DNA from: Lachnospiraceae bacterium
Lineage (GTDB): Bacteria > Bacillota > Clostridia > Lachnospirales > Lachnospiraceae
Direction of reading: 5' to 3'
Assembly: GCA_902363675.1 (NCBI GenBank)
Contig: CABJAV010000003.1
Location: 62,001-126,000 of the forward strand
Length of the DNA stretch: 64,000 nucleotides
Shown here: positions 17,967 to 27,319 of the stretch, piece by piece
How positions within the stretch are numbered: position 1 is the first letter of the stretch
How the letters are laid out: every line of letters begins with the position of its first letter
Translations under genes and position numbers: made by a program
Notes under the pieces: model-generated
What the model was told of the DNA's origin: nothing
Databases searched by the model: none
Seen by the model: the letters and a program-made list of their open reading frames with translations, nothing else

Positions 17967-18575
17967 CTACAAGCTGTCCCTCATACTACAAGCCATCTCA
18001 TACTGTGCTTTATGCCGCTCCTCAACCAGAGCCTTCGGATAACGGATCAATCCATGGTTTTCATATGGATCATTGAAATAGTATCCTTCCTCATCATATC
18101 CGACAAGCAGCATACAATGCTCGTTTGACCGCCACGCAAATAACTCACCACTGTCCAAAAGCTTCCACTGAGGACCGATGATTTCTTTCTTCATATCGAT
18201 GCATGCCCAGAACACAACCGGCATCTCCCGGTCAATATAGCGCTGGATTAATTCCTGCATCGATGTTCCCGTCTCATCGACCACCCTGTACTTATCCCCA
18301 ACCGCTTTCTGCAGCGCCTCACAGATTACCGGCGCGTAGCACCCAAACGAATCCTTGTCATACGGGCTTCCGCAAAAAGCTTTGCGCGGATCCGGTCCGT
18401 ACAACTGTCCGTCCCGTTCCTGCATCGGCACACACGGAACATAATTCCGGATAAATTCATCCACTGTGATCTCATATCCGAGATACTGCAGAAGCATCGT
18501 TGCCGACACGCTCTCACATCCGGTCGGATAGGAAACACTCTGATCGATATATGGTACCTCTATTATCTTTCGCAT
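17967..18575 (-). CDS. C39-like papain-fold peptidase
   Basis: The 202-residue protein matches the peptidase C39-like family (C39_2). The probable nucleophile is Cys in YPTGCESVSATMLLQYLGY near residue 20, and the catalytic His lies in SNEHCMLLVGYDEEGYYFNDPY near 165, with Asp in the same segment. It has no signal peptide or transporter domain, unlike bacteriocin-processing C39 transporters. The chosen start MRKIIEVPYIDQ has a purine-rich site (GGGAGAAGAAG) upstream; the longer alternative is not family-like. The substrate is unknown. Confidence 0.82.
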   Translation of the reverse strand: MRKIIEVPYIDQSVSYPTGCESVSATMLLQYLGYEITVDEFIRNYVPCVPMQERDGQLYGPDPRKAFCGSPYDKDSFGCYAPVICEALQKAVGDKYRVVDETGTSMQELIQRYIDREMPVVFWACIDMKKEIIGPQWKLLDSGELFAWRSNEHCMLLVGYDEEGYYFNDPYENHGLIRYPKALVEERHKAQYEMACSMRDSL

Positions 18576-18707
18576 GTTATTTTCTTCTTCTCCCAAAGCA
18601 TGCCGCTTCCACTCCTGCCTCACTGCCGCATGCAAATTTTCATCATTTACAGCATTGACACATCATTTGTGAAATCATTTTTGATTCTGTATTTTATCAC
18701 TATATGA

Positions 18708-20249
18708 TTACGCAGCCACGCTTTTCTTCTCGCGCGCAGCAAACACGCGCTTCATCACGGTCAGCACAACAAGTAAGATCACAAGACTGCTGCCCAGCGC
18801 AATCCACCAGCTCTGCGATACCCCTGCGATAATGTAACCGATAAAACATACGACTGCAACCACTGCCGCATACTGCATCTGCGTGGTTACGTGGTTAATA
18901 TGGTTGCTCTGCGCTCCGGCAGATGACATAACAGTTGTATCCGAAATTGGCGAAACATGATCGCCACATACCGCACCGGCAAGCACTGCGGAAACAGAGA
19001 TAATCATCATCTCCAATTTATCAGTGCCTGGGAACATAGCAATCGCAATCGGCACAAGGATTGCAAATGTGCCCCAGCTTGTTCCTGTTGAAAATGCAAG
19101 AAAGATTGCCACAATAAATAAGATTGCCGGCAGTAAAACACTTGCGGATGCACTCGAACCAACGATATTCTGCACAAATGTTCCGATTTCCAATGCATCA
19201 CCCATGCCCTTTAAAGTCCATGCAAAAATCAGGATTCCAATGGCTGGAATCATCAGCTTAAAGCCCTCCACAAAACTGTCCATAAATCCTTTGAATGTCA
19301 CGACCTTGCGTGGCAGATACAAAAGCAGCATAACAAATACCGTAATCATGGTTGCAAAGATCAGACTCTTTTCTGCATCACAACCTGCAAATGCACTGAC
19401 CACATTATCTGCCCCACCAAGAAAACCTGTATAAATCATGGCCCCGATCGCCGATACAATCAACACAGCAACCGGCAGAATCAAATCGATTACTTTTCCA
19501 TTTGGAGACACTTCGTTTTCATCTACCTGTTCAAATTCCTCCGCGCCTGTTGTAAACAGATCTCCCTTTGCGGCATTTTCTTCGTGTTTTTTCATCAAGC
19601 CGAAATCAAAATTTGCAGCAATCACAAAAAATACCATCACAAGCGTAAGTATAGCGTACAAATTGTAAGGAATTGTTCTCAGAAACAGCTGGAATCCGGA
19701 GATTCCGGCATCTTCCGGTACATAAGAATTCACTGCTGCTGCCCAGCTCGAAATCGGAGCAATGATACAAACCGGAGCTGCGGTGGCATCGATAATATAT
19801 GCCAGTTTTGCACGGGAAACTTTATAACGGTCCGTTACCGGTCTCATCACAGAGCCAACCGTCAGGCAGTTAAAATAATCGTCCACAAAGATTAAAATTC
19901 CGAGTCCTGTTGTTGCAAGCATCGCACTCTTTTTCGACTTAATCTTGCTTCCTGCCCACTTACCATAAGCTGCAGAACCGCCAGACTTCGACATCAGCAC
20001 GATAATCATTCCAAGCAGCACATCAAAGATCAAAATATTCAGATTCATGCTGTCCTTCATGATATCAAACAATGCATTAAATGCATTCCACGGATGAAAT
20101 CCCGTATACAAAAGTGCTCCTGTCGCCACCCCGATAAACAGGGAACTATATACTTCTTTTGTCACAAGCGCGAGCACTATGGCAAGGAGCGGCGGCACGA
20201 GCGACCACCACGTTCCAATAAACATTGAAGCATCCATTTTCAAACCCAT
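18708..20249 (-). CDS. NhaC family Na+/H+ antiporter
   Basis: This polytopic membrane protein of 513 residues has about 12 membrane segments. Family features include FVDDYFNCLTVGSVMRP, ATAAPVCIIAPISSW in the first half and FSTGTSWGTFAILVPIA with VCGDHVSPISDTTVMSSAGA in the second half, all typical of the NhaC/MleN antiporter family. It may exchange Na+ for H+, or in some members malate for lactate. A cytoplasmic loop at about 230-265 is acidic. The start may be the ATG four codons later; the ribosome site AGAGAGG lies very close to the first one. Confidence 0.88.
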   Translation of the reverse strand: MGLKMDASMFIGTWWSLVPPLLAIVLALVTKEVYSSLFIGVATGALLYTGFHPWNAFNALFDIMKDSMNLNILIFDVLLGMIIVLMSKSGGSAAYGKWAGSKIKSKKSAMLATTGLGILIFVDDYFNCLTVGSVMRPVTDRYKVSRAKLAYIIDATAAPVCIIAPISSWAAAVNSYVPEDAGISGFQLFLRTIPYNLYAILTLVMVFFVIAANFDFGLMKKHEENAAKGDLFTTGAEEFEQVDENEVSPNGKVIDLILPVAVLIVSAIGAMIYTGFLGGADNVVSAFAGCDAEKSLIFATMITVFVMLLLYLPRKVVTFKGFMDSFVEGFKLMIPAIGILIFAWTLKGMGDALEIGTFVQNIVGSSASASVLLPAILFIVAIFLAFSTGTSWGTFAILVPIAIAMFPGTDKLEMMIISVSAVLAGAVCGDHVSPISDTTVMSSAGAQSNHINHVTTQMQYAAVVAVVCFIGYIIAGVSQSWWIALGSSLVILLVVLTVMKRVFAAREKKSVAA

Positions 20250-20363
20250 CCTCTCTTCTTTTGAAATCTAATAATGACTTAATCATACATGCTTTCGAGC
20301 CATATGAAAAGCGATTTTCCTATTATTTTTTATTTTCGTGACTATGCCAGAAGTGCATATTGC

Positions 20364-20404
20364 AAAAAAGCGCAAAGAACATTCCCTACGAACATTCTTC
20401 GCGC
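20364..20404 (-). terminator. Terminator of secA
   Basis: A long stem (GCGCGAAGAATGTTC pairing with GAATGTTCTTTGCGC through some G-U pairs) is followed by six T on the minus strand. Confidence 0.8.
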
Positions 20405-20437
20405 AATTATTTGTATAAAAGTCAAGACTTTCCTATC

Positions 20438-23011
20438 TTAGACAGGCTTACGTCCACAGCACTGCTTATACTTCTTTCCACTGCCACATGGGCATGGATC
20501 ATTTGGATAAACTTTTGCATGCTCACGCTTCTTTGGCGCACTCTGTGCAGTCTCATCCTTGTTGGTTCCTGTAACCTTTGCCACCTGCTCACGCTCCACC
20601 TTCTGCTCAACCTGTACATGGAACAGAAGACGGATGGTATCTTCCTGAATTGCAGAAATCATCTCGTCAAACATATCAAATCCTGCCATCTTGTACTCTA
20701 CAAGAGGATCTCTCTGTCCATATGCCTGCAGACCGATACCCTGACGCAGCTGATCCATATCATCGATATGATCCATCCACTTACGGTCGATTACCTTCAG
20801 AAGTACAACACGCTCAAGTTCACGGAACTGCTCGATTTCAGGGAACTCTGTCTCTTTTGCCTCATACAGAAGCACTGCTTTTTCTTTCAAATGCTGCTTT
20901 AATTCTTTGGAATTCTTCACATCTGAAATGCTCTCTTCTGTGATTGGTTCCAATGGAATGATTGGAAGAAGCAGTTCATCCAGTTCATGTAAATCCCACT
21001 CTTCTCTTGGAATTTCTGTAGAAATACATGTATCCACTGCCTTTTCTACCTGATCCTGAATCATCTTAAAAATAGCATCACGCATGCTGTCTCCATTCAG
21101 TACAGACATACGCTCTTTGTAAATAATCTCTCTCTGATCATTGTTTACCTGATCATACTCAAGAAGATTCTTACGAATTCCATAGTTATTATATTCAATC
21201 TTTTCCTGTGCTTTTTCGATAGCAGAAGTAAGCATCTTATGCTGAATCTGCTCGCCCTCTGGTACGCCCAACGCATTAAATACAGACATGAGCTTCTCAG
21301 ATCCAAACAGACGCATCAGATCATCTTCCAGTGAAATGAAGAACTGGGATTCACCCGGATCTCCCTGACGGCCGGCACGTCCACGCAGCTGGTTATCAAT
21401 TCGTCTGGATTCATGGCGCTCTGTACCGATGATCTTTAAACCGCCGGCTGCCTTAGCATCATCATCAAGTTTAATATCGGTACCACGACCAGCCATGTTA
21501 GTAGCAATGGTAACAGCCCCATGCTGTCCTGCCTGCGCAACAATCTCTGCTTCCTGCTCATGGAACTTTGCATTCAATACGGTATGAGGAATTCCCTCTC
21601 TCTTTAACATACCACTGATCAGCTCAGAAGTCTCAATCGTAATTGTACCAACAAGAACCGGCTGTCCCTTTGCATGTGCAGCCTTTACCTCTTCTACAAC
21701 GGCTTTAAATTTTTCTTTCTTTGTCTTATATACAGCATCCTGATGATCGATACGTGCTACCGGACGGTTGGTAGGGATCTCAATAACATCCATTCCGTAA
21801 ATATCACGGAACTCTTTTTCCTCAGTAAGCGCTGTACCAGTCATACCGGCTTTCTTGTCAAATTTGTTAAAGAAGTTCTGGAATGTAATGGTTGCAAGTG
21901 TCTTGCTCTCTCGCTTAACCTTAACATGCTCCTTCGCCTCAATTGCCTGATGCAGGCCATCGGAATAACGGCGTCCCGGCATGATACGTCCGGTGAACTC
22001 ATCAACGATCATAACCTGATCGTCCTTTACAACGTAATCCTGATCACGGAACATCAGATAATGCGCACGAAGTGCAAGGATTACATTATGCTGAATCTCA
22101 AGGTTATCTGCATCTGCAAGGTTATCAATATGGAAGAACTGTTCAACTTTATGAACACCCTGCTGGGTCAGATTGACAATCTTGTCCTTCTCATTAACAA
22201 TAAAGTCTCCGGTCTCTTCCTGCTCAATTCCCATGATAGCATCCATCTTGGAATACTCAGGAACATCCTCGCCCCGAGTCAGCTGTTTTGCTAAAATATC
22301 ACACGCTTCGTAAAGTTTTGTGGACTTTCCGCTCTGTCCGGAAATGATAAGAGGAGTTCTCGCTTCATCGATCAATACGGAATCGACCTCATCGATAATT
22401 GCATAATGCAACCCCCGCTGCACCAGCTGCTCCTTGTAAATGACCATATTGTCACGCAGATAATCAAATCCAAGCTCGTTGTTTGTTATATATGTAATAT
22501 CGCAGTTGTAAGCTTCACGACGCTCGTCATTGTCCATCTCATTTAAAACAACGCCGACTTTTAAGCCAAGAAACTCATGAACTTTTCCCATCCACTCTGA
22601 ATCTCGCTTTGCCAGGTAATCGTTTACCGTGACAATACATACGCCCTTTCCTTCCAGGGCATTCAGATATGCCGGCAAAGTAGAAACAAGTGTCTTACCT
22701 TCACCTGTCTTCATCTCAGCGATACGTCCCTGATGCAGGATAATACCACCGATGATCTGTACTCTGTAATGTTCCATTCCAAGGACACGGCGTGCGGCCT
22801 CTCTAACAGTCGCATATGCCTCTGGAAGTAAATCATCCAGTGTCTCCCCCTTTTCAAGACGATCCTTGAATTCCTTTGTTTTTGCCTGTAACTCATCATC
22901 TGAAAGTGCAACCATCTGATCTCTGTAGGACTCTACTTTGTCCACGATCGGATAAATACGCTTTAACTCTCTCTGACTGTGTGTACCAAAAATTTTGGTT
23001 AATTTACTCAT
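20438..23011 (-). CDS. secA: Preprotein translocase ATPase SecA
   Basis: This motor drives protein export through SecYEG. It is 857 residues, the usual length. Visible elements: Walker [11 protein letters not shown], the DEAD-like [18 protein letters not shown], the second-nucleotide-fold motif [12 protein letters not shown] followed by [11 protein letters not shown], and a C-terminal SEC-C zinc motif [14 protein letters not shown] chose the start [13 protein letters not shown] (AGGAGC upstream). It has its own promoter diverging from the TSCPD gene. Confidence 0.98.
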   Translation of the reverse strand: MSKLTKIFGTHSQRELKRIYPIVDKVESYRDQMVALSDDELQAKTKEFKDRLEKGETLDDLLPEAYATVREAARRVLGMEHYRVQIIGGIILHQGRIAEMKTGEGKTLVSTLPAYLNALEGKGVCIVTVNDYLAKRDSEWMGKVHEFLGLKVGVVLNEMDNDERREAYNCDITYITNNELGFDYLRDNMVIYKEQLVQRGLHYAIIDEVDSVLIDEARTPLIISGQSGKSTKLYEACDILAKQLTRGEDVPEYSKMDAIMGIEQEETGDFIVNEKDKIVNLTQQGVHKVEQFFHIDNLADADNLEIQHNVILALRAHYLMFRDQDYVVKDDQVMIVDEFTGRIMPGRRYSDGLHQAIEAKEHVKVKRESKTLATITFQNFFNKFDKKAGMTGTALTEEKEFRDIYGMDVIEIPTNRPVARIDHQDAVYKTKKEKFKAVVEEVKAAHAKGQPVLVGTITIETSELISGMLKREGIPHTVLNAKFHEQEAEIVAQAGQHGAVTIATNMAGRGTDIKLDDDAKAAGGLKIIGTERHESRRIDNQLRGRAGRQGDPGESQFFISLEDDLMRLFGSEKLMSVFNALGVPEGEQIQHKMLTSAIEKAQEKIEYNNYGIRKNLLEYDQVNNDQREIIYKERMSVLNGDSMRDAIFKMIQDQVEKAVDTCISTEIPREEWDLHELDELLLPIIPLEPITEESISDVKNSKELKQHLKEKAVLLYEAKETEFPEIEQFRELERVVLLKVIDRKWMDHIDDMDQLRQGIGLQAYGQRDPLVEYKMAGFDMFDEMISAIQEDTIRLLFHVQVEQKVEREQVAKVTGTNKDETAQSAPKKREHAKVYPNDPCPCGSGKKYKQCCGRKPV

Positions 23012-23046
23012 AATAAAATAGCTCCTAACTCGCATAGAATATACGT

Positions 23047-23075
23047 ATTGTACCACTTTCTATTTTTTTTCACAA
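23047..23075 (-). promoter_or_regulatory. Sigma-A promoter for secA
   Basis: On the minus strand TTGTGA and TACAAT are 17 bases apart, about 36 bases before the secA start. Confidence 0.65.
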
Positions 23076-23118
23076 CTCTAAGCCGTAAACGTTTTATGAA
23101 CTTTTTATTAACAGCCTG

Positions 23119-23147
23119 TTGTAAAATTTAAATTCTGTTGCTATAAT
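23119..23147 (+). promoter_or_regulatory. Sigma-A promoter for the TSCPD gene
   Basis: TTGTAA and TATAAT are 17 bases apart on the plus strand, about 43 bases before the start codon. Confidence 0.8.
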
Positions 23148-23189
23148 GTCGGTTACACAAGATTTACCTATAGGGAGGAGCGAATATTT

Positions 23190-23453
23190 ATGTCTTACTT
23201 ATACAAAACAAAAGGAACCTGTTCCACACAGATCGAAGTGGATTTGGATGGAAATATTGTAAAAAATGTGAAATTCACCGGCGGATGCCACGGAAACCTT
23301 CAGGCAATTCCACGCCTGGTAGAAGGCATGACGGTAGAGGAAGTGGAGCGGCGCATTTCGGGGATCCGTTGCGGCATGAAGAACACCTCCTGTGGTGATC
23401 AGCTTGCAAAAGCTCTCCGCGAAGCATACGAAGCTCAGAAAAATGATAAATAA
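23190..23453 (+). CDS. TSCPD domain protein (TIGR03905-like)
   Basis: This 87-residue protein contains the TSCPD-type fold known from the C-terminal part of some ribonucleotide reductases: FTGGCHGNLQAIPRLVEGM and IRCGMKNTSCGDQLAKAL. Cysteines at about 11, 32, 61 and 68 could bind metal. Stand-alone members have no established function. It is a single-gene unit with a strong promoter and GGGAGGAGC ribosome site, in the divergent gap from secA. Confidence 0.88.
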   Translation: MSYLYKTKGTCSTQIEVDLDGNIVKNVKFTGGCHGNLQAIPRLVEGMTVEEVERRISGIRCGMKNTSCGDQLAKALREAYEAQKNDK

Positions 23454-23462
23454 TACTATGTA

Positions 23463-23483
23463 GGCGGGCTTTCATTGCCCGCC
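23463..23483 (+). terminator. Terminator between the TSCPD gene and dpaB
   Basis: GGCGGGC and GCCCGCC form a perfect 7-bp GC stem in the short gap between convergent genes; the T tract is weak on both sides (TTCTAT on plus). Confidence 0.65.
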
Positions 23484-23485
23484 TT

Positions 23486-24073
23486 CTATGATTCTGCAAC
23501 TACAATTGGCTGAATCTGTTTTCCGCGCATTGCCGCCTCAATCGTATCCGGCAGCAGTTCCATCCGGGCAATCATAGAATTCGGTTTGCTTTTATAATTG
23601 TCCTGTCCAAATGGCACGAAATATATGTTTTTCATATTCATTAACATACCAATTGTCTTAAAATTGACGCCCAGTGCATCGTTTGTGGAAATCGCGATTA
23701 CCAACGGTTTTCCATTTCTCATATGTGCTTTTGACGCCATCAGAACCGGTGTATCTGTAATTCCATTTGCAATCTTTGCCGCTGAATTTCCCGTGCATGG
23801 TGCAATAACCATAATATCCAGAAAATTATTCGGCCCGATCGGTTCCGCCTGCTGCATCGTCATGATTCCTTCGTTTCCGGTAATCTCACAGATTCCTTCG
23901 ACAAACTCTTTTGCACTTCCAAACCTTGTATCGCAACTCTGTGCCTGATAAGAAAAGATGGGAATAACATTTGCCCCCATCTCCTTCAATCGTACAATCT
24001 GTTTTCTGGTCTTTGTAAACGTACAAAACGATCCGGTAATACCATAACCTATATTACAATTTGATAAATCCAT
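23486..24073 (-). CDS. dpaB: Dipicolinate synthase subunit B (SpoVFB)
   Basis: This 195-residue flavoprotein-like subunit works with DpaA to oxidise dihydrodipicolinate to dipicolinic acid in the mother cell; the product dehydrates the spore core. The Rossmann/flavodoxin-like start NIGYGITGSFCTFTKT and the motif MVIAPCTGNSAAKIANGITDTPVLMASKA are family signatures. The start MDLSNCNIGYG, preceded by GGTGGGGGAAA, overlaps the end of dpaA by 25 bases, implying coupled translation. Confidence 0.94.
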   Translation of the reverse strand: MDLSNCNIGYGITGSFCTFTKTRKQIVRLKEMGANVIPIFSYQAQSCDTRFGSAKEFVEGICEITGNEGIMTMQQAEPIGPNNFLDIMVIAPCTGNSAAKIANGITDTPVLMASKAHMRNGKPLVIAISTNDALGVNFKTIGMLMNMKNIYFVPFGQDNYKSKPNSMIARMELLPDTIEAAMRGKQIQPIVVAES

Positions 24074-24918
24074 GTTTTTCCCCCACCTTTGCACTGCTGC
24101 AACTGCATCTGACTTATAACTGCATCCGCGAATACTTTCGCACTGCTTTTCGTCGTATAGATTCCCGGCAGTCCCAATGCTGCCACTACTTTTATCTCCT
24201 GGCGTTCCGCCGCCACCAGATCCACGCCTCCCGGTCTCGATGCGATATCTATGATGACGGTATCTTTGTGCATCTCCTGAATCATTGGTTCCCTGATCAC
24301 TTGCGCAGGCACTGTATTTACAATGGTGCGGGCACCATAGACTTCCTCTGGTCCATAGGAAAAATCGACTGCCTCATGTCCGTTACCTCTTGCCATCTGG
24401 CGTGCTTTGGCACTTCGTGCGAGAATTGTAACTTTTGCTCCCATTGCCGCCAGCAAATCCGCCACGCTTTTTCCGCACCTGCCGTATCCACAAACAATAA
24501 TTTTTTGCCCATATATGGAATACGCACTGTATTTTAAGATTTCCGCCACTGTTGCTTCTGCTGTGATGTGAGCATTTTTCTGTACCACGTTTTCATCTTT
24601 CATAAGATCAAAATACGAAATTTTATGTTGCTGTAAATACTCTATCCATTTATCTGTAAACGCCCCACCAATCACTGTTTTATCCTCATGTTTTTCTTTA
24701 ATCAATTCGTATTTTAACATATCTTCCAATTTTGGATACCGGTTCAGTTTTGAAACCGGCGTCGGAAAAATGAAGTATCCACAGTTTTCCACAAGTTCTT
24801 CTACTGCCCCTTTCTTCTGTGTATTATGCCAGTCTAACAATACCTTTTTCCCCGGAAGGTACTCTGCCAGATTCTTTTGTCGCTGATCCGTCACAAAAAC
24901 TGCGATATTTCCGGTCAT
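24049..24918 (-). CDS. dpaA: Dipicolinate synthase subunit A (SpoVFA)
   Basis: The 289-residue partner of DpaB has an NAD(P)-binding Rossmann motif IIVCGYGRCGKSVADLLAAMG at about 140-160 and a family C-terminal region (IDIASRPGGVDLVAAE, then VAALGLPGIYTTKSSAKV). It marks the organism as a spore former. Its ribosome site GGAAGGGAGC lies in the 3' arm of a long hairpin just after lysC; see the regulatory entry. Confidence 0.95.
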   Translation of the reverse strand: MTGNIAVFVTDQRQKNLAEYLPGKKVLLDWHNTQKKGAVEELVENCGYFIFPTPVSKLNRYPKLEDMLKYELIKEKHEDKTVIGGAFTDKWIEYLQQHKISYFDLMKDENVVQKNAHITAEATVAEILKYSAYSIYGQKIIVCGYGRCGKSVADLLAAMGAKVTILARSAKARQMARGNGHEAVDFSYGPEEVYGARTIVNTVPAQVIREPMIQEMHKDTVIIDIASRPGGVDLVAAERQEIKVVAALGLPGIYTTKSSAKVFADAVISQMQLQQCKGGGKTWIYQIVI

Positions 24919-24921
24919 AAT

Positions 24922-24958
24922 AAAACGCTCCCTTCCATATAGAATATGAAAGGGAGCG
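24922..24958 (-). promoter_or_regulatory. Hairpin enclosing the dpaA ribosome site, with a sigma-K-like -10 in its loop
   Basis: A 15-bp stem (complement of 24926-24940 and 24944-24958, one G-T wobble) has a 3-base loop and is followed by TTTTATT, so it can end lysC transcription. Its 3' arm contains the dpaA ribosome site. The minus-strand CATATTCTA (complement of 24940-24948) matches the sigma-K -10 consensus CATAnnnTA, with AC elements about 17 bases upstream. A transcript started there would lack the 5' arm and leave the ribosome site open. Confidence 0.55.
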
Positions 24959-25008
24959 CTATGTGGTTCTCACTATTGTTATTCCAACATCTTACTCAAA
25001 TATTGTTT

Positions 25009-26328
25009 TTATAATCGTGTTTCAACAAATATATCATAGATAGCTTTAATCGCCTGCTCGAAATCATCATTGCTCACACCAATAATAATATTCAACTCAG
25101 ATGAACCCTGGTCGATCATTTTTACGTTGATATCTGCATGTGCCAATGCGGAGAAAATTCTTCCGGCTGTACCTCTGGTAGACTTCATTCCACGTCCCAC
25201 AACAGCAATCAGTGCGAGATCTGCCTCAAGGTCAATCACATCCGGATGTGTCAGTCTGCGGATAGAGCTGATTACCTGCTGCTCTTTGCCTTCGAACTCA
25301 GCCTGATGTACGAATACGGTCATTGTATCAATTCCAGAAGGCATATGTTCAATAGAAATTCCATTCTCCTCAAATGCCTGTAATGCCTTACGGCAGAATC
25401 CTACTTCTGCATTCATCATATCTTTGTCGATGCTTACAGCAACAAAGCCCTTCTTTCCGGCAATACCGGTAATGGTATACTCCGGCTTCTGGCATGTGCT
25501 CTCAACAATCAGTGTACCGTCTGCCTCCGGATCGTTCGTGTTACGGATATTGATTGGAATACCTGCTTTACGTACCGGGAACACTGCATCTTCATGAAGA
25601 ACGGATGCACCCATGTAGGATAACTCACGAAGTTCACGGTATGTGATTACTTTGATTGGCTGCGGATTCTTGATAATTCTAGGATCTGCGACAAGACATC
25701 CGGATACATCTGTCCAATTCTCGTACATACTTGCATGACATGCTTTTGATACGATAGAACCCGTAATATCAGATCCGCCTCTGGAGAATGTCTTAACCGT
25801 TCCATCTGCCTTTGCACCATAGAATCCCGGAATAACCGCACGCTCACATCCTGCAAGCTTCTTTGACAGAACCTTATCTGTTTTTTCGCTGTCAAAGTTT
25901 CCTTCTTTATCAAAGAAAATTACAGTTGCAGAGTCAATAAACTCATAACCGAGATAATTTGCCATAATGATACCATTTAAATACTCACCACGGGATGCCG
26001 CATAATCCTCACCGGCCTTTGCCTTGAAGTTTTCAGCAATTTTCTTAAATTCCTCATCCAGAGAAAGTTTTAATCCCAGACCATTAATAATCGAATCATA
26101 ACGCTCCTTAATTTTCATCAGCTGTACACGAAATTCTTCACCGGCCTCCGCCAATGCATAACATGCATAAAGCATATCTGTTACTTTTGTGTCTTTTGAA
26201 TTTCTTTTTCCAGGTGCACTTGGCACTACATATTTTCTAGACTCATCCGCACGGATAATGTCTCCTACTTTTGCAAACTGCTCTGCACTCGCCAGAGAGC
26301 TTCCACCAAACTTAACAACCTTAACCAT
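25009..26328 (-). CDS. lysC: Aspartate kinase
   Basis: This 439-residue enzyme phosphorylates aspartate, the first step to lysine, threonine, methionine and diaminopimelate. It begins with the kinase motif VVKFGGSSLASAEQF and has FSRGGSDITGSIVS in the active site. Two ACT domains follow (ITGIAGKKGFVAVSIDKDMM and LALIAVVGRGMKSTRGTAGR). It lies upstream of dpaAB on the same strand, so precursor supply for dipicolinate and its last step are adjacent. No lysine riboswitch fits in the short leader. Confidence 0.96.
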   Translation of the reverse strand: MVKVVKFGGSSLASAEQFAKVGDIIRADESRKYVVPSAPGKRNSKDTKVTDMLYACYALAEAGEEFRVQLMKIKERYDSIINGLGLKLSLDEEFKKIAENFKAKAGEDYAASRGEYLNGIIMANYLGYEFIDSATVIFFDKEGNFDSEKTDKVLSKKLAGCERAVIPGFYGAKADGTVKTFSRGGSDITGSIVSKACHASMYENWTDVSGCLVADPRIIKNPQPIKVITYRELRELSYMGASVLHEDAVFPVRKAGIPINIRNTNDPEADGTLIVESTCQKPEYTITGIAGKKGFVAVSIDKDMMNAEVGFCRKALQAFEENGISIEHMPSGIDTMTVFVHQAEFEGKEQQVISSIRRLTHPDVIDLEADLALIAVVGRGMKSTRGTAGRIFSALAHADINVKMIDQGSSELNIIIGVSNDDFEQAIKAIYDIFVETRL

Positions 26329-26361
26329 TTTTCTGCTCCTCTTTGTTTAATAACTTTCGTT

Positions 26362-26391
26362 ATTATACTTCTATTCACGTATTTTCGTCAA
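26362..26391 (-). promoter_or_regulatory. Sigma-A promoter for lysC
   Basis: On the minus strand TTGACG and TATAAT are 18 bases apart, about 33 bases before the lysC start. Confidence 0.75.
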
Positions 26392-26406
26392 TTTTTTTCT
26401 GTAAAA

Positions 26407-26889
26407 TCATTCGATATATTTTATTTCGTAATCGATTGTGTCTGTAGATCCGTCAATTTCGAGAACCGCATAAGAAGGCGGAACTCCATACGGCGGCGAG
26501 CCGATGCTTCCCGGATTGATATAGGTAATGCCATTGTATGTATCATAAAAAACACGGTGGGTATGCCCAAAAAGTGCTGCATCCACCTCTTTTTCCTGAG
26601 CACCATACTGCAGATTCATATATCCGGCTTTTACATTATAAGTATGCCCGTGGCAAATGAGAATTTTTTTCCCCTCGATCAGCAGAATTCTTTCCAAAAA
26701 TTCCTGCCGACAGTCACAGTTTCCCGGCACCTGTTCAAGCGGAATCCCCAGACATTTTTTCTGCAGCTGTTCTGCATCCGCCCAGCAATCTCCCAAATGA
26801 ATGATCATTTCGGGCATTTCCCGCCGAACTGCCAGTATCATATTATTTACATTTCCATGGGAATCACTCAATACCAGAACTCTCTTCAT
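26407..26889 (-). CDS. YfcE/MJ0936-type metallophosphoesterase
   Basis: This 160-residue calcineurin-like phosphodiesterase has all the metal-binding blocks: LVLSDSHGN, IIHLGDC, VPGNCD, CHGHTYN and FGHTHRV. Family members cleave model phosphodiesters; the natural substrate is unknown. It lies just upstream of lysC but is probably a separate unit, since a lysC promoter occupies the gap. Confidence 0.92.
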   Translation of the reverse strand: MKRVLVLSDSHGNVNNMILAVRREMPEMIIHLGDCWADAEQLQKKCLGIPLEQVPGNCDCRQEFLERILLIEGKKILICHGHTYNVKAGYMNLQYGAQEKEVDAALFGHTHRVFYDTYNGITYINPGSIGSPPYGVPPSYAVLEIDGSTDTIDYEIKYIE

Positions 26890-26920
26890 ATGTATGGCAC
26901 TCCTTTCTAATTACTTATGC

Positions 26921-26962
26921 AAAAAGACTCCTGCCGTGGCATCATTGCCGCAAGCAGAAGTC
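26921..26962 (-). terminator. Terminator after the small Cys-rich gene
   Basis: GACTTCTGC pairs with GCAGGAGTC, with an inner GGCA/TGCC stem, and five T follow on the minus strand. Confidence 0.8.
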
Positions 26963-26993
26963 CCCAAATTCGAATAACATCGTATTAGTAATG

Positions 26994-27170
26994 TTATGCA
27001 AGTCTCTTCCATTGTTTACTACATTTATAATATGAATAAAACATGCAATGTTCCGCCTGATCACAGCGGCTCGGTGCGCTCTCGATATTGCACTGACAAT
27101 TTACAATTGCATCTGCCTTCCCCTTACAATTTCCCTTAATCATTACATCGTCTAATACTTCGTCTGACAT
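26994..27170 (-). CDS. Small Cys-rich protein, 58 residues
   Basis: The frame starts MSDEVLDDVMIKGNCKGKAD after AAGGAGTGTAAAGATT and ends SKQWKRLA. It contains six cysteines at 14, 25, 27, 36, 42 and 50, a spacing that suggests metal binding or disulfides. The clear ribosome site and its own terminator support a real gene. I do not recognise a named family. Confidence 0.7.
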   Translation of the reverse strand: MSDEVLDDVMIKGNCKGKADAIVNCQCNIESAPSRCDQAEHCMFYSYYKCSKQWKRLA

Positions 27171-27319
27171 AATCTTTACACTCCTTAGTCATTACTATGT
27201 TTTGTAAACCAACGAAGCTTATTATACAATATATGGTAGTATAAGGCTATACGGCAATTCTCACAAATAGGTAGCAATCTTTTGGCAAATTTTTCACTTG
27301 ACGAAATTACGAAAATGAG

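Noticed and set aside
26329..26361. Lysine riboswitch before lysC
   Set aside because: The promoter is only about 33 bases from the start codon, leaving no room for the element.
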